Source of the DNA: Todiramphus chloris collaris | Lineage: Eukaryota > Chordata > Aves > Coraciiformes > Alcedinidae | DNA length: 64,000 nt | Assembly: GCA_025345505.1 (NCBI GenBank) | Contig: JANVCC010000076.1 | Coordinates: forward strand, 10,950,577-11,014,576 | Reading direction: 5' to 3' | Shown: in pieces, positions 38,610 through 52,894 of the stretch | Position numbering within the stretch: position 1 is the first letter of the stretch | Layout of the letters: the number at the start of each line of letters is the position of its first letter | Notes under the pieces: generated by a model | The model's database searches: none | What the model was told of the DNA's origin: nothing | Seen by the model: the letters and a program-made list of their open reading frames with translations, nothing else | Made by a program: the position numbers and the translations under genes

Positions 38610-41600
38610 CCTTTTTTTTAAGTGGCCATTTCATCACTCGGTATAGGGTAGCAGAGAACACGTAGTCAGCAATAGGTGTAGCAGGATAATTTCCTTTATG
38701 GAATTGCTGACTTGGGTTAAGAGTAATTATGCTTGCCTGCTTGGAGTGGTTTCAGGCAAACAATTAGAAAGTTCTTTATCAGCTCCTTGAAATATTTTCA
38801 TAGGATGAGCGTGTAAAGTGGAAGTACTTTTTTTTTGCTTTTCTCTCCCCCACCCTCCCCACTTTTAAGAAAATGAATAATGGAGAAAAATACACATGGA
38901 GGGCAGAAAGTGATTTGCCCTCACAGTGATCTCTGTTCTTAATGTTTTGGTCCTAGCAATGTGAACAACCCTGGGAGACATTAGTGTGAATTGTCTGCCA
39001 GATAACAGAGGTTTGGTTTTTTTTTTTATCAATGTCAGTGGTTATGTCTACCTTCAGCAGCATTTTGCTGGCATGATTTTTGCAGTGGTGATGTTTGCCA
39101 GCAACAGCCCAGTGTTTAGGGTTGCTTACTTGCTGGTGTTGGTACAGCAGGAACACACAGTAGCACTGAGATGGTTTTGCAGAATTTCTGTAAGCTAGAT
39201 AGAGTTAGGTTTGTTTTAGTTGGATGCCAGTGGAGTCCCTGGACTTGGAAAGCTTGTTTTCTTTTCACAAGAACATTTACTGTTGGAAAACAACAACAAT
39301 AATAATTAAAAAAAAAATCTTCAGAGAGAAACAACCAAAGCAGTTTAGCAAACACTGCATTTATGATGCATGTTATTTGCAAGTTATATCTTTTAGTAGT
39401 AGTACCGTTTTTAGCAACTTACGTGTTAGTAAATCCGAAATGGTAAATCACAGGCACCAGCCAACATTAAGGATACAAGGACAAAGGTCAAAGGAAGTGA
39501 CAATGCTCTTTGTTAGGTCAATTTTTCTAGCTGAGGGTGTAGACAAAGTCCTGGATGCGCACACCTTTGTTCTGCTGACAGCCAAGTCAGCTCAGTTAAA
39601 ATGACTTAGCTTTCATATACACCAAAAGTCAAATAATTATCTGAACACTTTTCCGGGTATTAATATGTCTTTTAGTCTTTGCCTATAAGGAAAAAAGTTG
39701 TTAGCAGAATTTGTGGCTTGTATTTGCATGAACTTTTTCTATTAGCCTTCAGTGAAATTCAACAGCATTTGAATTAGTTCTGTGCAGATACATTTTAAAA
39801 AGTTAAATGAATTAAAGATGAATGAAATGTTATCTGATCCTTCTTCTTGACAATTTAAAATTCTAAAGTGATAGTAATGCCTCCCATTTCATGGATGTTG
39901 TATTAGTTTAGGAAGTGATAAACTATGCATAGCTTAAATTCAGTACTTGCTGTGCATTCCATCATTACCATGGCAGGTATTCAATGCAAGGATTCAATAG
40001 GTGGGAAGTTACTGTTTGATTTTTAACGTAGCAGCAACTGTAGGGAATAAAATGCTGCTGTATTGTCATCAAGGCATATTCTGTTCCTAGTAGTAACATT
40101 TGTACAGTGTTTTGATGAACACTTCAAGTAACAACAGCTGAAGTTTAAAAGAGGCATCACCACAACATTTCAGGAGCACTCAGCGTTGGGCTCGGTGACC
40201 AAAGATAATGTGATATAAGCAGTTAGCATTCCAAAGGACATTCAAATATTCTGAGATTAAAATACTGTTTATTCAAATGCAGGAATATTGGGGTCTGTGG
40301 TGTAAGGGCGTTGGAAAAGCAGTTGATGGCAGAATAAATAAACTTCCATTCTAAACAACTCTACTAAAAATTCAGTGTGAATATAAAGGAGAAGAGTATC
40401 AGTGCTGTCTTGGTAGAGATGACTGAAGGCTCATAAACTGGGGAGATTTTCTGGATTAGAGTGTCTGTGGGCACCTAGAAATCATCCAGACAACAGGATT
40501 TTAATTAACTAGGAGTGTTGGTTAAAGAGTGTGGTTGGTTGCAGGTTTCTAGTAAGTTCTGGGAGGACCTTGGTAAAGCTTTCCTGGTGCTAAGTATGGA
40601 GGAAGCAACATGAGGATATGCTCTTTCAAGCTTTGTTATAATCAGAAGATAAGTAACTTGTGTGAGAGTGAGCAAATTATAGTCTGGGAAGGAGAATTTG
40701 TGCCAAAATAAGACAATGGATTTTTAGGAAATAAAACCAAACAAACAACAAATTAGAAGAGATACTGTTCCTTCAGGAAGTTTTGTTAATAGCAGAAATT
40801 GAAACTGTTCTTCCACAGAGGAAAGTAGGAACAGTAGTGAGAAGCTGGCTTGGCTCTTTAACAAATACAGAACAAGGAGGGAAAGGGAATTCAGGCTGGA
40901 TTGCTAAGGAAATATGTAAAATTAAAGCACAAGCACTTTTAATTAAAAAATGCAACATCCTGAATGGCCAGCTGAAGAAAGAGTAGCAAGAAATCATTAT
41001 AGAAATATGTTGGTAAAAAGAAAGACGGGAGTTTGCTGCTGTTTGAAGTCTGGAGCTGTGGACAGGTAATGCAAAGCAGACTGAGGTCTTTTATTTTTTC
41101 TTTCACCTCATCATTAATAACAGACACTGAAACTCCAAGGTGAACACAGTTTTCAAGGCAAGTACTAAAACTCTAAGCTGGTGTGAGGAAGGAATGAGTT
41201 AGAGCATTTACAGAAGTTAAAATGTTTAAAAAAGGCTATTGAAAGGGTGAGAGCTGGCTGATGTAATCCCTGAGCTGCTGCAGTTACCTCACGGAGGATG
41301 TGGCACTGGGAAGACTGGTCAGAGTGTCTGTCTTTCTGGGTGTTGGGCAGGGGGGTGAGTGGAAATGAGCAGGTGTAGACACAGTTGTTTAACTTTGATT
41401 ATTTCTTCCAGTATTTTTCATGGGAGTTAAGCCATCCTAAAGCAATAGAAGACGACAAAGAAATGAGCAGTAGTCCATATGATTTTAGTTGTAAGATTAA
41501 ACCATGTTAGACAAATGCAATTTCTTTCTGCAAAATGCTAACAAGAGAGAAGCCGTTGATCTCTGGTAGCTTGACTGTTCATGATAGAAAATGTCAAAAC

Positions 41601-44600
41601 TGCACTCTTATTAAAGAATGTCTGGAGGAATTGACTGGGTAAGTGCTAAACTGCTTGAAAAACATTGCTTTCTTCAGGAATGGACTCATGAGAGAGTGTT
41701 TTGGGTATTGGTTTTGGGGTTTTTTTGCTTGTTTGTTTTTTTATATATATATGAATTATAGTGGTTGGCAAGAATAATGAGGTTGGGTCTGAGGTTTGCA
41801 TAGCAAAAGCATGAGCCCCACAGCCTAGTTCCTTACTTCAAACACAGTGAGGCTTCTTTAATTACTGCCTCCTGGTTGATGGGAGCATTTGGAGAAGGCC
41901 AGAAGGATCACATACTTGTCCCCAAAGCTTGCTTCAGTAAACCTTTAGGACCTTTCTGGTTGTTAATGACTGCATCATAGAATAGAAGTATATTTTGCAA
42001 GTTAAATGAAGTAATCTTTATAGACAATGTTAAGGTAGTGTCCAGTTTTGAAGGTAGAATTTATTGAAAAACAGGAAAAGAAAAGTAATATAAAGCCCTT
42101 GGAGGTTCTGTGGTATCTGGAGCAACGGCTAAATGAACCAGGGTCTGTTATTTTAGCTTCAAAGAGGAAGTTAGTGGAGAAATGAGAGAGTGAGGGTTAG
42201 TCTAAGTATATGGAATAGACATGTTTCTCACAATAACGTGTTTTCTTTCCACGGTTATAAGACACAGTTGCATTGGAGTATATTATCAGGAAAAGTGAAT
42301 AACTTTAAGAATAGGTGATGCAAGCACCTGTGAGTTGTGACAAACATAATGGGTGTTACCATGGCACAGGGGGAAGGATCAGATGACTTTGAGGTGATTT
42401 TTGATCCTTGGGCTGGTAAATAGGAGATGGTTACTGTGGTGCAGCACAATCTGTTAAGTCCAGGGAGAGCACGGTACTGAGAATTCCTGTTCTCCCTACC
42501 TTTGCTCTTATTTCTCATCTTCGTGGGAGAATCCAGAAGATATTAAAACATTATGGGGTTTTTTTTCTTTACTTTTCTCTCTCTTTTTGCTTTTTTTTTT
42601 TTTTTTGTATTTGCTTTACATCTGTACAGAGTAGATGAGCGAGACATAGAACCTCACATCTCTGTGGCTGTTGAAAAATACGTAGAACTCCCTGTTAACA
42701 AGACAACAACATGAGAAGAGATTGCTGACATGCCAAAACCCACACTGGCTCTGCAGGAGCAAATCCTAGAACAGGGACTGCTAGGAGGAAATGTGGTGTG
42801 TAGATGCCTAGATCATCTGCAAAAGCAGTTTTGTCATATTTGTATGGTGTTGCACCCAAACTGCTGTGGTTTTACTGCTTCTGGGCACGTGTTAATGTTT
42901 GGCCTCTGCCGTGCAGAGTTAATCAGCTTGTGTTAGGACAATTTGAAAAACACTTTTCCTATAATCCACTGTATGGTGTAAACAACCCTCTTGTGCTGCC
43001 CTCATAGCCTGTGTTTATTTGGTTGCACTAACTCTTTTTCCTTTAATTAATTGTCCAGCAACAGCCCAAAACAGAGATGGCTTTTCACTGTGTGAGATTT
43101 CTTGTCCGAGTGCTAGGGATAACAACAGTGACATTAAACAAAGGTTTTAATTTCAGTTGGATGCTATTTGTCAAAGCTGTGAATAGCAGAAGAAAAACAA
43201 AGATTCAGAGAAGTCCTGCAGTGTTGACTGATCTTTAAATCAAAAGCAAATAGGCACAATTTTAATGTAAAATTAACAGTTTAGTAGACGTTCTACTCGC
43301 AGAGCAAAGTTTCCCAGGACGTATGGCTTCTTTGATGTGTTCTTTCTCTTAAGTACCACCATGCACGTATGAAACAGAGCTAATTGTTAACATATTTCCC
43401 TTTTAATGTTTTGAATTCCATCTGCTGTTCTTGTGAGATTTTGAATGGCATGTGCTGCTATTGGGAGTGTATGTATTGATTCATAAATCTGTGGATTGTG
43501 GTTTCTGGGGTTATTTTCCTGGTCTTTCACATGAAGAGGAAAGATAAGAAAAGTAATTTATATTTCCCATACTAGAAGGCTATGCATCTTTCATAATATC
43601 TATCCTGAGTAGTGGTGTGGGTTATGATACATGGGATGCGATACAATCTCTAAGGACAACTTTCATCTCAAATAAAATGCAGTATAATCCTGAGCTCAAA
43701 ATTAATTGTGTAAAAGAGGATGGCTAGTTCTTGGCTACTCACAAATCCTTGAAAAGGCTTTTGCCATTCTGAGGATGTCCTGTAACCTGCCTATTAAAAG
43801 AAGATTTGACAGACTGCTCTGCTCTGCTCTGGGTTGAAGAAACACTGAAAAATGCCTTCTGTTTTGAAGTTGATGATGCCAAGTTATAAAATAGAGCATT
43901 TTAATTCAAGGTTACTACTATGAATAGACTATTTTTATGTTCTAAAAAGTTCCACCCATTCATGGTTCACACCCATTTTAGGACAGAATTCAGGCTATCC
44001 AAGCAGTGTAGTCAGTGCTCTCTGGAGAAAAGGATCTATTGTTTTCTACCTGGCAGTACTGAATTTTGTCTGGTAGTGAATGAGAGCAAGTACACACTGG
44101 CAATATTGTGTGATAAATATGACTCTCCTGAGCCACAAGTCCAGAAAGCTCTCTGTTTAATGGTAACTGTGCTTTTTAAATTTAATTAAAAAAGGAAAGA
44201 ATTGGAAAGGAATTGGAAGTTCTTTAGATTACTCAAATTCTTGTGATTTTGTAGACCAGACTGAGTCTTCTTTTGCCCTCTAATCTAAGGTGTGTGCTTG
44301 TGGTTTTTTGGTTTGGTTTGGTTTGTTTCTTGTGAAGCTAAAGGTACTTAGGTTTTGGAAAGTTACCATAGCTTGATGTTAAGGTTTCAGATCCAGATTT
44401 TTTTTACGTATGTGTGATCAGAGAATCTTTCCATGTTCTGAATGCCTTCTCTTTAAAACCTACGCATTAACTGCATATCACAGAGAAATCATGCTTTTGT
44501 AGACTACAAAAGAACAGACCTTTGTGTCTCTCTTTACTGCCTCAGTAGCAGTAACAAAGATTCATCGAGTCAGTCTTGGAATACTTTGAAGCTGAAACAC

Positions 44601-45660
44601 GGAATATGTTAGGATAATATGGCACTGCTCTGAAATATGTGTAACACTTTATTAAGCATAGAATGGGAGACGTGTACTGGCCAGATCAGGAGATGGGATT
44701 TTTCCTCATATGACTGTTCCTCATTGGCTAGGATTTCAGGCTCCTGTACCAATTTTCAATTTCAGGCTTGTGATTCTAGCTAAGAAATAGTCTTCAGGTT
44801 GAATGAAGCGTACTGGAATCTTTAAAACAAATGTGCTAAGTGGCTAATTCCTGCTGCTCCCGTAATTCTGATCACTTGAGGCCCCTCCGTGGGTGCTTCT
44901 TGTGTATTCCTTTCCCACATCTGCTGCAAACAATGATTTCCAGAGAGGCTTGGTGCCTTCTGAGCTAGACTGTAGTTCTGGCTATGGGTAAGGGTTATTT
45001 CTCTTGCTGTTCTCTGTGATGGACTATTTCATACATAGCTAAAAGGAGAGAAAAATGCCAGGTTAATCAACTTGTAAAATACAGTCATGAGGACTTAATT
45101 TAGACTATACCTTTTTTATTATCTGTATGACAGTTTTTAAGCTATGCTGCAAATTAAAGAAGACAAATCCAAGGGAGAAAGTAATTATTTAAGCTAAAGG
45201 ACAGCTTGATCAAGAACACAATTATAGACTTCACTTAGAAATTTACACAAATAAGTGATGCAGTGAAACAAAAATAGAAAATTGTATTTAACAAATCAAA
45301 CTTTTAAACTTATTTCTGTGAGCAGATATAATGGATGTATGGACAGGAAGGGAGTTAGTGTCAGTTACAAATTATGGAGAAATCTCCTTCCTTTAGAGCC
45401 CCCACTGAGAATTGTTTTAAGTAATAAGAAAATGTATTTAAAATATCATGGTTTAGTGAGCAAGCACTTTGTCAACAGTATTTTACTATCAGTGATGCTG
45501 CACACATCCTCAAGTTGTGGAAACCAGCTAGTAGCAATAAAGGCCAGATGGAATGCTGGCAGATAAAAGCATCTGGAGAAGTTGTCGAGAGTCTCTTAAG
45601 GGTTTTTATCTCTTAAAAAAAAAAAAGTAATACCTTTCTGAACTGAGGTCAAATAAAAAT

Positions 45661-45734
45661 AAAAAAACACCAAAAAAAACCACACAAAAAACCACCCAAA
45701 AAACCCCAAACCCAAAACAACCCCAAAACCCAAA
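45661..45734. repeat. Uninterrupted A/C-only tract, 74 bp
   Basis: The plus strand has only A and C for 74 bases, with runs such as CACCAAAAAAAACC and ACCCAAAAAACCCC. It is equivalent to the G/T-only tracts but in the opposite orientation. Confidence 0.9.
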
Positions 45735-46084
45735 TGTTTTCCCTCATGTGGAATTTAAAAAACAAAATCCTCACATACTATTTGAAAGGTACTTTAAGGA
45801 CAAAACCAACTATTAGCTCATAACATTTTCTGGATTAATCTGTTTCCATGTTGGTGTTGGGTATATATTTTCTGTTCTGTTATTTAGAGACACGGGCTGG
45901 AGTAGGATTATGTTAACGGCACTGGCAGGAATTGTTTTGGAGATAATCTGGAGGATAGAGAGGTTCACCCTGGTAGCATTTAACTTGAGGAAATCAACTA
46001 GGTTTTAGAACTAACTCTTTGTTTTAGCAGAGGAGATTTCTAGTTACCTCTGTGGAGGAGCCTGATATAATCACCCCTAAAATT

Positions 46085-46145
46085 CAGAAGCATAAGATGG
46101 TAAAGGGTCTCTTGGATCTTCTAGTCTGGCCTGTACAGAAACCAT
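46085..46145 (-). mobile_element. Possible degraded CR1 3' end
   Basis: The bases AGGGTCTCTTGGATCTTCTA followed by GTCTGGCC resemble the antisense CR1 3' block that reads AGGGACCTTnAGGATCATCTA then GTCCAACC. No octamer terminus or longer CR1 order is visible. It is an old fragment at best and may be a chance match. Confidence 0.35.
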
Positions 46146-47133
46146 GTTATATTTGTGATCTATAAACTGATAGTCTCTTCCTACTTTTTGAGTGGGTTTT
46201 GTTCATGCTATTTTGATGGGAAAGCTGTCTAAGAACCCTGTTTAAACTATGAGTTCTTGGCCAAAAGTGATATTTATGCAAAATAATTATTTTCTCCCTT
46301 AATGTATGTACCTTTTTAACTTCTGTGTGATGCCTTTCAGCATGCTGAAAGCTATTTCAGAATTTTACCTCCTTGGTTATAAGACAGAAAAGCTGTCAGC
46401 CTCCCTATGTTGAATTAATTTGTGTAGTCTGGAGGAGTTTCTGCCAGACAGGTTAGCAGGGTGTCTGTAAAATCAATTTTGAATGCTAAGCACTGTGTAA
46501 ATGAATAGACACCCTTTTCATACTTGCATTTTTTTGTATGTGTGCAGCCTTGTTACATGTCAAATGTAAACTTAATATAAATTACTCCAGTGTTGATGGA
46601 AAGGTGTGGATTTCTCCTCTTTTGCCTTTGAATGTGTTTAGCTTGTTTAACAAGATGTTATGATGCATTTCCTGTCTGAAAATGAAGGTTTGTAATCAGC
46701 TTTTTGGCAGCATAGCCATCTTTAGCACTCAGTGTCATACCTTTTTTTTTACTGCTTTTGCTTCCCCCACCCCCCTCAGTGGCTACTTCTTATCCAGAAC
46801 AGTTTCTTACTTGTCTCAAACATATTCCATGTGTGATGCTTTTGAGGTGCCACATGGATGCAAAAGCTTTTGGGTTGCAGTAGTGAACAAAAGGCAGGAA
46901 GGATGGGAAATGTGGGTTGCTTCTTGCAGTGGTGTGGGGTCATAGCTGATGATGGCCCTGGTGTTTTCAAGGGCTTCTCACCAAGGTAATGGTGGGAGGC
47001 CTGAGAGCTCTGATCTTGTCTGTGCAGACCTGTCTCATGCTGTGGGATACACCTTGTTACTCCTTCTCTGTGTACTTGATATTTTATCATCTTGTCCTCT
47101 AAGATGGTTTGGGTTCCCCCCCCCAAGTTGTTA

Positions 47134-47164
47134 AACTGCCAAACTTCATTCAAGTTTGGCAGTT
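47134..47164. repeat. Perfect 13-bp hairpin with a 5-nt loop
   Basis: The arm AACTGCCAAACTT at 47134-47146, loop CATTC, and arm AAGTTTGGCAGTT at 47152-47164 are exact reverse complements. The pairing does not continue outside. It is too short for a standard microRNA precursor. The arm contains the palindromic half-site TTGGC, but no second spaced half-site of a known factor was assigned. Confidence 0.9.
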
Positions 47165-47336
47165 ACTTTCTATTAATAGAGAACGATTGTTTTTACTTTT
47201 CTACTTTCTCTGCCTTTCCTTGTCTGTAGTAGACAGCTGAATGCTGCTGAAACGTGTCAGCTGAAGAAACTTTAGATCTAGGTTGCCCACTTATGGAACA
47301 GTGGAATCCTTGCTGACCCGTTGACATGCTTTAAAG

Positions 47337-47367
47337 TGAGTGTGTGTGTGGTGTATGTGTGTGTAGT
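47337..47367. repeat. TG dinucleotide microsatellite
   Basis: GAGTGTGTGTGTGG followed by TGTATGTGTGTGTAG, an interrupted (TG)n tract. Confidence 0.8.
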
Positions 47368-50300
47368 AGGTAATTTGTAATAGAAGTCTGTTTGCTGAAC
47401 CATGAGCTCTCTGTTTGGAATGCTGTAGTATGGGCAACTGTTCTCCGAAGTCTCAAGCCCACTTTTCAGCCATATTTAAAATGTCATCTAGAGCCTTTAG
47501 TAGCTCTGAGCTGCATTTAGATAATGTGGGCTCTAGGAGCATCCTGTCAATGTTTGGTGTTTCAGTTCTCTTCTAGTTCATAGCTGTAGAGTATACTCCA
47601 CAGAGGATGACAGTTGCATAATATTCCTGTGGCAACCACAGTTATTGCTTATATGTGTAATTAATAAATGGCAATTATCAAATGTGCTTTAGCTATCTCT
47701 TAATGACCTGTAACTTCCTGAGAACTATAGTATGTGACACGTGGCCTATATACCCTACAAGTCAGTGATAGATGACCAGTGGCACACTGATGAGAACCCA
47801 ACAAACTGCACACTAGGGTTTTATCGATTTGGTAAGACTCCTCTTTTTGTTTCAGAATATCTCCACGTCACTTGGATTATGAGATACAAAATAGTTAAAA
47901 AGCCTGTCATGCGAAGAGTGTACATTCTTTTATTTTTTTTCTCTCCCCACTCTAGCAGGTACACTGTAGGATACAGAAAGATTTGAAGGAGGAAAGACTT
48001 GTCTTCTCTATCTGTGCTTAAAATTGTGCACAGAAACTTGAGAAATCCTTTTACAACAGAGGCTGAATAAGGGGTAGAGGTTTACTAGTCTTTGATTTGT
48101 CATTGGATCATCTTATTTCATCTTACTCTGCAGTGAAGCTGGTCAGCTGGCAGATGAGAAGTCAGATAAATCTCTTCCCTGACCTGATCTACAAGCATGA
48201 GTGTATCATTTGGTCCTTAATGCAACATCATGCATGTGCCTTTTTTTATTAGACAAGCTGTTTCACAAGGTGAAAAGGGATGAACACTTATGAGTCGGCT
48301 TCCCAAGAGAAGCTTATTCTTGGGTTGCAAAAAGGGCTGATGAAAGAGCTTGAAGGGGGGGGTGTGGTCTTCATAGCTTGAATGTTTCATAGAAGAGTTG
48401 GCATAATTTGAGGAGGAGATGTGGATGTTAATTGCAAGATTGACATAAGGAACTTGTGTGCAAAAGAGAAGCCCAGGTTAGCTAGTAGGAGGAAGCCTGA
48501 TGTATGAGTGTGAAAGGAGACTGGGATTAGTACAGACAAGCTTGAAATCTGAGGTTTCCAGAATTGTGGTGGGTATGTCAAATACCATTAGAAAAGGGAA
48601 CAAATATGAAATTATACTTTACAATAATCACTAGTTCCTTTTGTTTATATACACAGGTTTTCTTTGGAACTGATTAGAAAAAATATACACAGTAAGTAGA
48701 TATTAACTAAATATTATCTATCTGGTGAATTCTTGTGCTTTGTTTATTTTTAAAACTCCAATCACTTGCTTTCTGAAAACAAACACCACCTTTGTACAGC
48801 CTTTCATGTAGTGTGTGTCTGGTCTTACACCCCCCTGTAATGCTACGTGATCACTCTTCCACATCTTTCTTGATGCAATTTGTTGCAGTTCTTGATGCTG
48901 ACCTGTGAATGGGAGATTTCCATCTAGTCAAGTTGGAAGTGAGGATATTCTTCTTCCCATACTAACCTGTGCTGCTCTGTAATGGTGAGGGAGGTATCTG
49001 GTTTCTCTGTAATATATTGCACAGGTTCCCAAAGTGTCATATCCAAGCACCTTTAGGAAATTCAGGGGCTATAGATATAGTGGTGCTTGACAAGTGAAGT
49101 TTTTTTATGTTACTGTTTCCTCTGTCTGAAGAAATTACTTAGCAGCTGTGACTGTGTTGCAAACCTCTTTTATGAAATGCAAATAGTTAAAATGTTTCTG
49201 AATGCCAGGCCTTCTCTAGAAGCTCAGCTAGCAGGGTGCTTGTCCGGAAGAGCTACCTGTTCCCAGGACAGATGGCACTATAGGCACAACTGAATGGCTG
49301 TCAGTTTTTACAAGGACCGAGCTACAGCTAGTCCATGGTTCTGTGGCTGTATGGAAGCAGCTTTGATTACCAAAGTGCCTTTTTTCTCAGTGAGTTGCTG
49401 TAGGTAAGAGTTGTTCTTCAGATGCTTTGTAATGTTAATATCGCGCACAATAAAGGCGTTTTTGTAGTGGTGTCCAGCTTTCAGGTAGTTGTTTCTTCTG
49501 TCCCTGACTTAAAATCTAGTTTCACTAATGGAAAGGCAACACAGTCACTGATGATGGGAAGTGACATGAACTAGCACAGCAAAGTAATGTTTTTCTCTAG
49601 TTCCCACTAGTTCCTATTCCAAGTTAGTTCAAGTCGTCAGTTATCCCAGTATGTTTGAGTTGCCCTCAGTTCTGCTAACAATAGTAGTGGGGAAAAAAAA
49701 ATATCTAATTACTTAATGTAAGAGCTTGAGTATCTAGTTTATGTTTATAAAGTTTAGCTGTAATTAAGGCTTTAATACCAGTTGGCACTAGAGCTGATAA
49801 TGGTTTTTATCAGAAAATAGTAATGGGTTTGGAATAAGAATGTTCCCATATGTTTTTAACTTCTATTAAACTTTTCTAAGGAAAGCTTTCCTAGATTCAG
49901 GCTCGAATTTCAGAATGAAAAAAAAAAAGACACAAAACCTCTTAAGTTATGCAGTTTGTGTGCAGGATCATGCTTCCTTTCAACAGTATTCTTCCTGGTT
50001 TGTGGTGATAATGGTGGTGTTGTTTTTCTGGTGAAAGGTTTGTAGGGTTTTGAGTTCTGATTAAGAAAAAAGTAGAAAAATTGTGAAGACTCTGGCTTGT
50101 GAGAAGTGTCTTTTTCATTCAGCAGTGAGCTTGATTTTAGGAGCAATCCAGTAAAAGCCTGGTTATTATCAGTTATCTGAAATGAATATTGTAGAGGAAA
50201 ATCCTGTTCTACTGATGTAGGTAATTTTTAAACTGCCTTGAGCTGCAGAAAATGTTAATATGAATAGAAAAGACCTATTACATGATTTAGATTTTACTCT

Positions 50301-52878
50301 TTCCTAGGATTCCTGGGGCCACTTGCAGGCTACTTGGCATGGCCTTCTGTAAGGACCAATGATGTTGTACAAATAGTTTAAATAGTTCTTATTTCTAATC
50401 TTTCATCACTATATATGAGCGTATGAAGTTGCTCTCGCTATCACCCTGAGGAACAGGTCTGTAACAGACACATCTGCCTGGCAGTTTGGAGAAGTATAGA
50501 AGTGTAGATATTGCTTTAGTAATGCAAAAGGCAATGCACTTTCTTGGTTTAGGAGAAACAAGGGCAGTACCTGGGTATATATCACCTAATGTGGGCTATT
50601 AATGGCAAAGTTTCAGGGTATATCATAAAGAGTGTTTTGTGCAATGATCTTGATGTACTTGTCATGACTTGGGTCTTAAGCCTGCTTAGGTAAGTACATA
50701 TTTTGCCCTGAAGAATTAAGCACAGTGAAGGGAAGTTAGTAATGTGTAATGGTAGATGGGAAAGGCCACAGTTGTGGTGAAATAGAAAAGTCAGGCTAGT
50801 TTTCTGATAATAGTGACAGCTGTTTTTCTCAACTTTAGTCCCATTGAAATAAAAAAAATAAATAGGCATCTTTCCAGAATTGTTGTCACATTAGTAATAA
50901 ATTAATGTAAATTTTTAGCAGCCCCATGAAACCTAAGAAAATCTGTCACCACTCTGAATAAAAGGAGATTTGGTAAATTCAATGTTAGTAATGAAGAGAT
51001 TTTATTATAGTCCTAAAAAAAAAAGAAAAAGAAAAAAAAAAAGGCAAACCAGAAACAAACAAAAAAAAGTTACATTTTTTCATAATAAAAGGGAGCATTA
51101 TCAATATAGTAGATTTATGTTTATTTGGGAGAAAAAAATCATCATTGTGGTGGCAGCAAATTTTTAAGGAAAAAGCCACATTGATACAGAAAAAACCCTA
51201 CAGAATAAAATCTCTAAGGATCAGATTCTCAGCTGACAGGATGTTTTCCTGTGTATCATTTTTCTTTACACACCAACATTTTTTAAAACAAAGAGGTTTT
51301 CAGGTAAAGCTAGCTTCATTTTTCCAAGTGTGGAATAATTAAACTGTTTTAAAGTGTGCCTTCTTTCAAAATGCAAGCTTGCAATAACTAAGAGGAGTAA
51401 TATGTTAATATATAGATCTGCAAGAATTGATGGAATTGGAAGGCTAAATATAAACTCATTGATTAGATTTTGGGTTTGTTTCTGCAGTCCTAGAAGCTGC
51501 TGGACTGAACAGAAAAACACCAGAGAAAAGTTTCTGTAGCTGTTGTTGGACAAGCTTCTCCTGAATCAGTTAAGCAACAGAGATAATGATGTTTGATGCA
51601 TTTGTTGGATGTGGAGCAGTGGGGATCGGTGAGGGTTTTCCAACTGAGTAATCTGTCACCTACTTCAAGTATACTGTTGAGTTTTTTAAAGCAGTATTTG
51701 TGACCTCAATTTCATATGAAGCTGAATTTTGTAAAATTTACATTGAATATTTTTGTTATAAATCTTTTAAAACAAAGATTTAGGCACTATAATATCACTG
51801 AGAAGGAGTTTTTGAGAGCCTTTTTTACTACCCAGCTGAGATAAATGAGATTTGCTGGCAGTGCTTGAGGTGCAAAGTGAAAAAACTGACAGAGTAGTAA
51901 ACGAATTGATTCCTTTGCCACATATGTGCTGAAGTTCATAAAATGCAAGCTAAGCAGAAATCTTGTTTCCTCCAACTTTTGTGTCACTATTAACTATAAC
52001 AAAACTGTGGCTTATCTTAACCAAGAGTAGGTGGAAGTGATTAGATGAATATGATACATTCCTGAAGGGCACTGCTTGATAGAACTAGTGTGTGGTTTGC
52101 AGAATGATTTCTGTAATACTCTTTTTATGTCCATTCCATTTGAAAGCTTCCTTTTCCTACCAGTACAGTACAACAGTGCATCTTATACTCAGGCTGTTTT
52201 GTTGTATTGCAGAGGTGTGCAGCCAACTACTTCAGTCTCAGGTTTTGAAGCTCTTTTTTTTTTTTTTTTTAAAGCTTGCATAGAAACTGTTTTATGAACC
52301 ACATGGGGCTTTTTGCCTCTCTTCTAGTAGGAACGTTCTGTTCAAGAGGAAGGGAAAGTATTTCACTTCATTCTAGCTGTGGCACAGAGACAGTGTGTGA
52401 CAAGATGTGAATGTCTTTTTTGGTTGAGTCTTTGATAACGGGAAAATCTTTGACTACCCTACCACAGAAGGAGGCTAGCCCAAAACAAAATGGAAACTTT
52501 GACCCAAAGTCTGTGTTTCCTACGGTAAAATTACTGTAACTCATTGACTTGATTGGTACTACTCTGGGATTTACTTTACTAACATCTGAACTTAAAGCGC
52601 AAGAAATGCATAAATATTTTTTTTCAATGCAGAACAGTTGGTGTTTATCAGTTTAATTGCTGTACAATTAGAATCTGATTGCTTTCTGAAGCTGTTTGGG
52701 ATCCTTCAGATATAAAAAGGGATACTAGAAAATAACTGGGTAAGTAGCACTTAATATTGATTGTTCTTTAATAGCATTTCTCTCACTTCATAGCTGTTCT
52801 TCACACTTAATGGCTACCCAGCTATACTGAGAAGACCTATAACAACATTATATGACATAAACATTTATTATTATTGTT

Positions 52879-52894
52879 ATTAGACATTAGGAAG
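52879..52894 (+). mobile_element. Outer CR1, left part (interrupted by inner CR1)
   Basis: ATTAGACATTAGGAAG matches the sense CR1 segment that normally runs into AAATTCTT and then ACTATGAGGGTGGTGA. The expected continuation reappears at about 53203 after a CR1 in the opposite orientation, so the two parts belong to one older element. This outer copy begins here and is 5'-truncated. Confidence 0.65.

Larger units (their letters stand above)
32833..46084 (+). other. Probable long first intron (first part), no supported exon
   Basis: AT-rich sequence downstream of the donor at 32832. Several G/T-only or A/C-only tracts occur (listed separately for 36.6-38.6 and 45.7 kb). I found no segment with a convincing acceptor, open frame and donor. 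Assignment as intron rests on the upstream donor and the candidate exon at 62.4 kb. Intergenic DNA is the alternative if the transcript ends early. Confidence 0.45.
46146..52878 (+). other. Probable intron (middle part), no supported exon
   Basis: AT-rich DNA without a recognisable coding exon. It holds a 13-bp perfect hairpin at 47134-47164, a TG-type repeat at 47337-47367 and an A-rich tract near 51017-51070. Confidence 0.45.

Noticed and set aside
38359..38665. Overlapping frames of 95, 85 and 64 codons rich in Phe, Gly and Val, or Lys, Pro and Asn
   Set aside because: They are created by the G/T-only tract at 38534-38609.
42592..42713. Long T-tract, CTGTACAG acceptor and a 27-codon frame beginning Val-Asp-Glu-Arg-Asp
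   Set aside because: The frame ends at a stop and lacks a good donor. It could be a terminal exon only if a polyadenylation signal followed, and none was seen close by.
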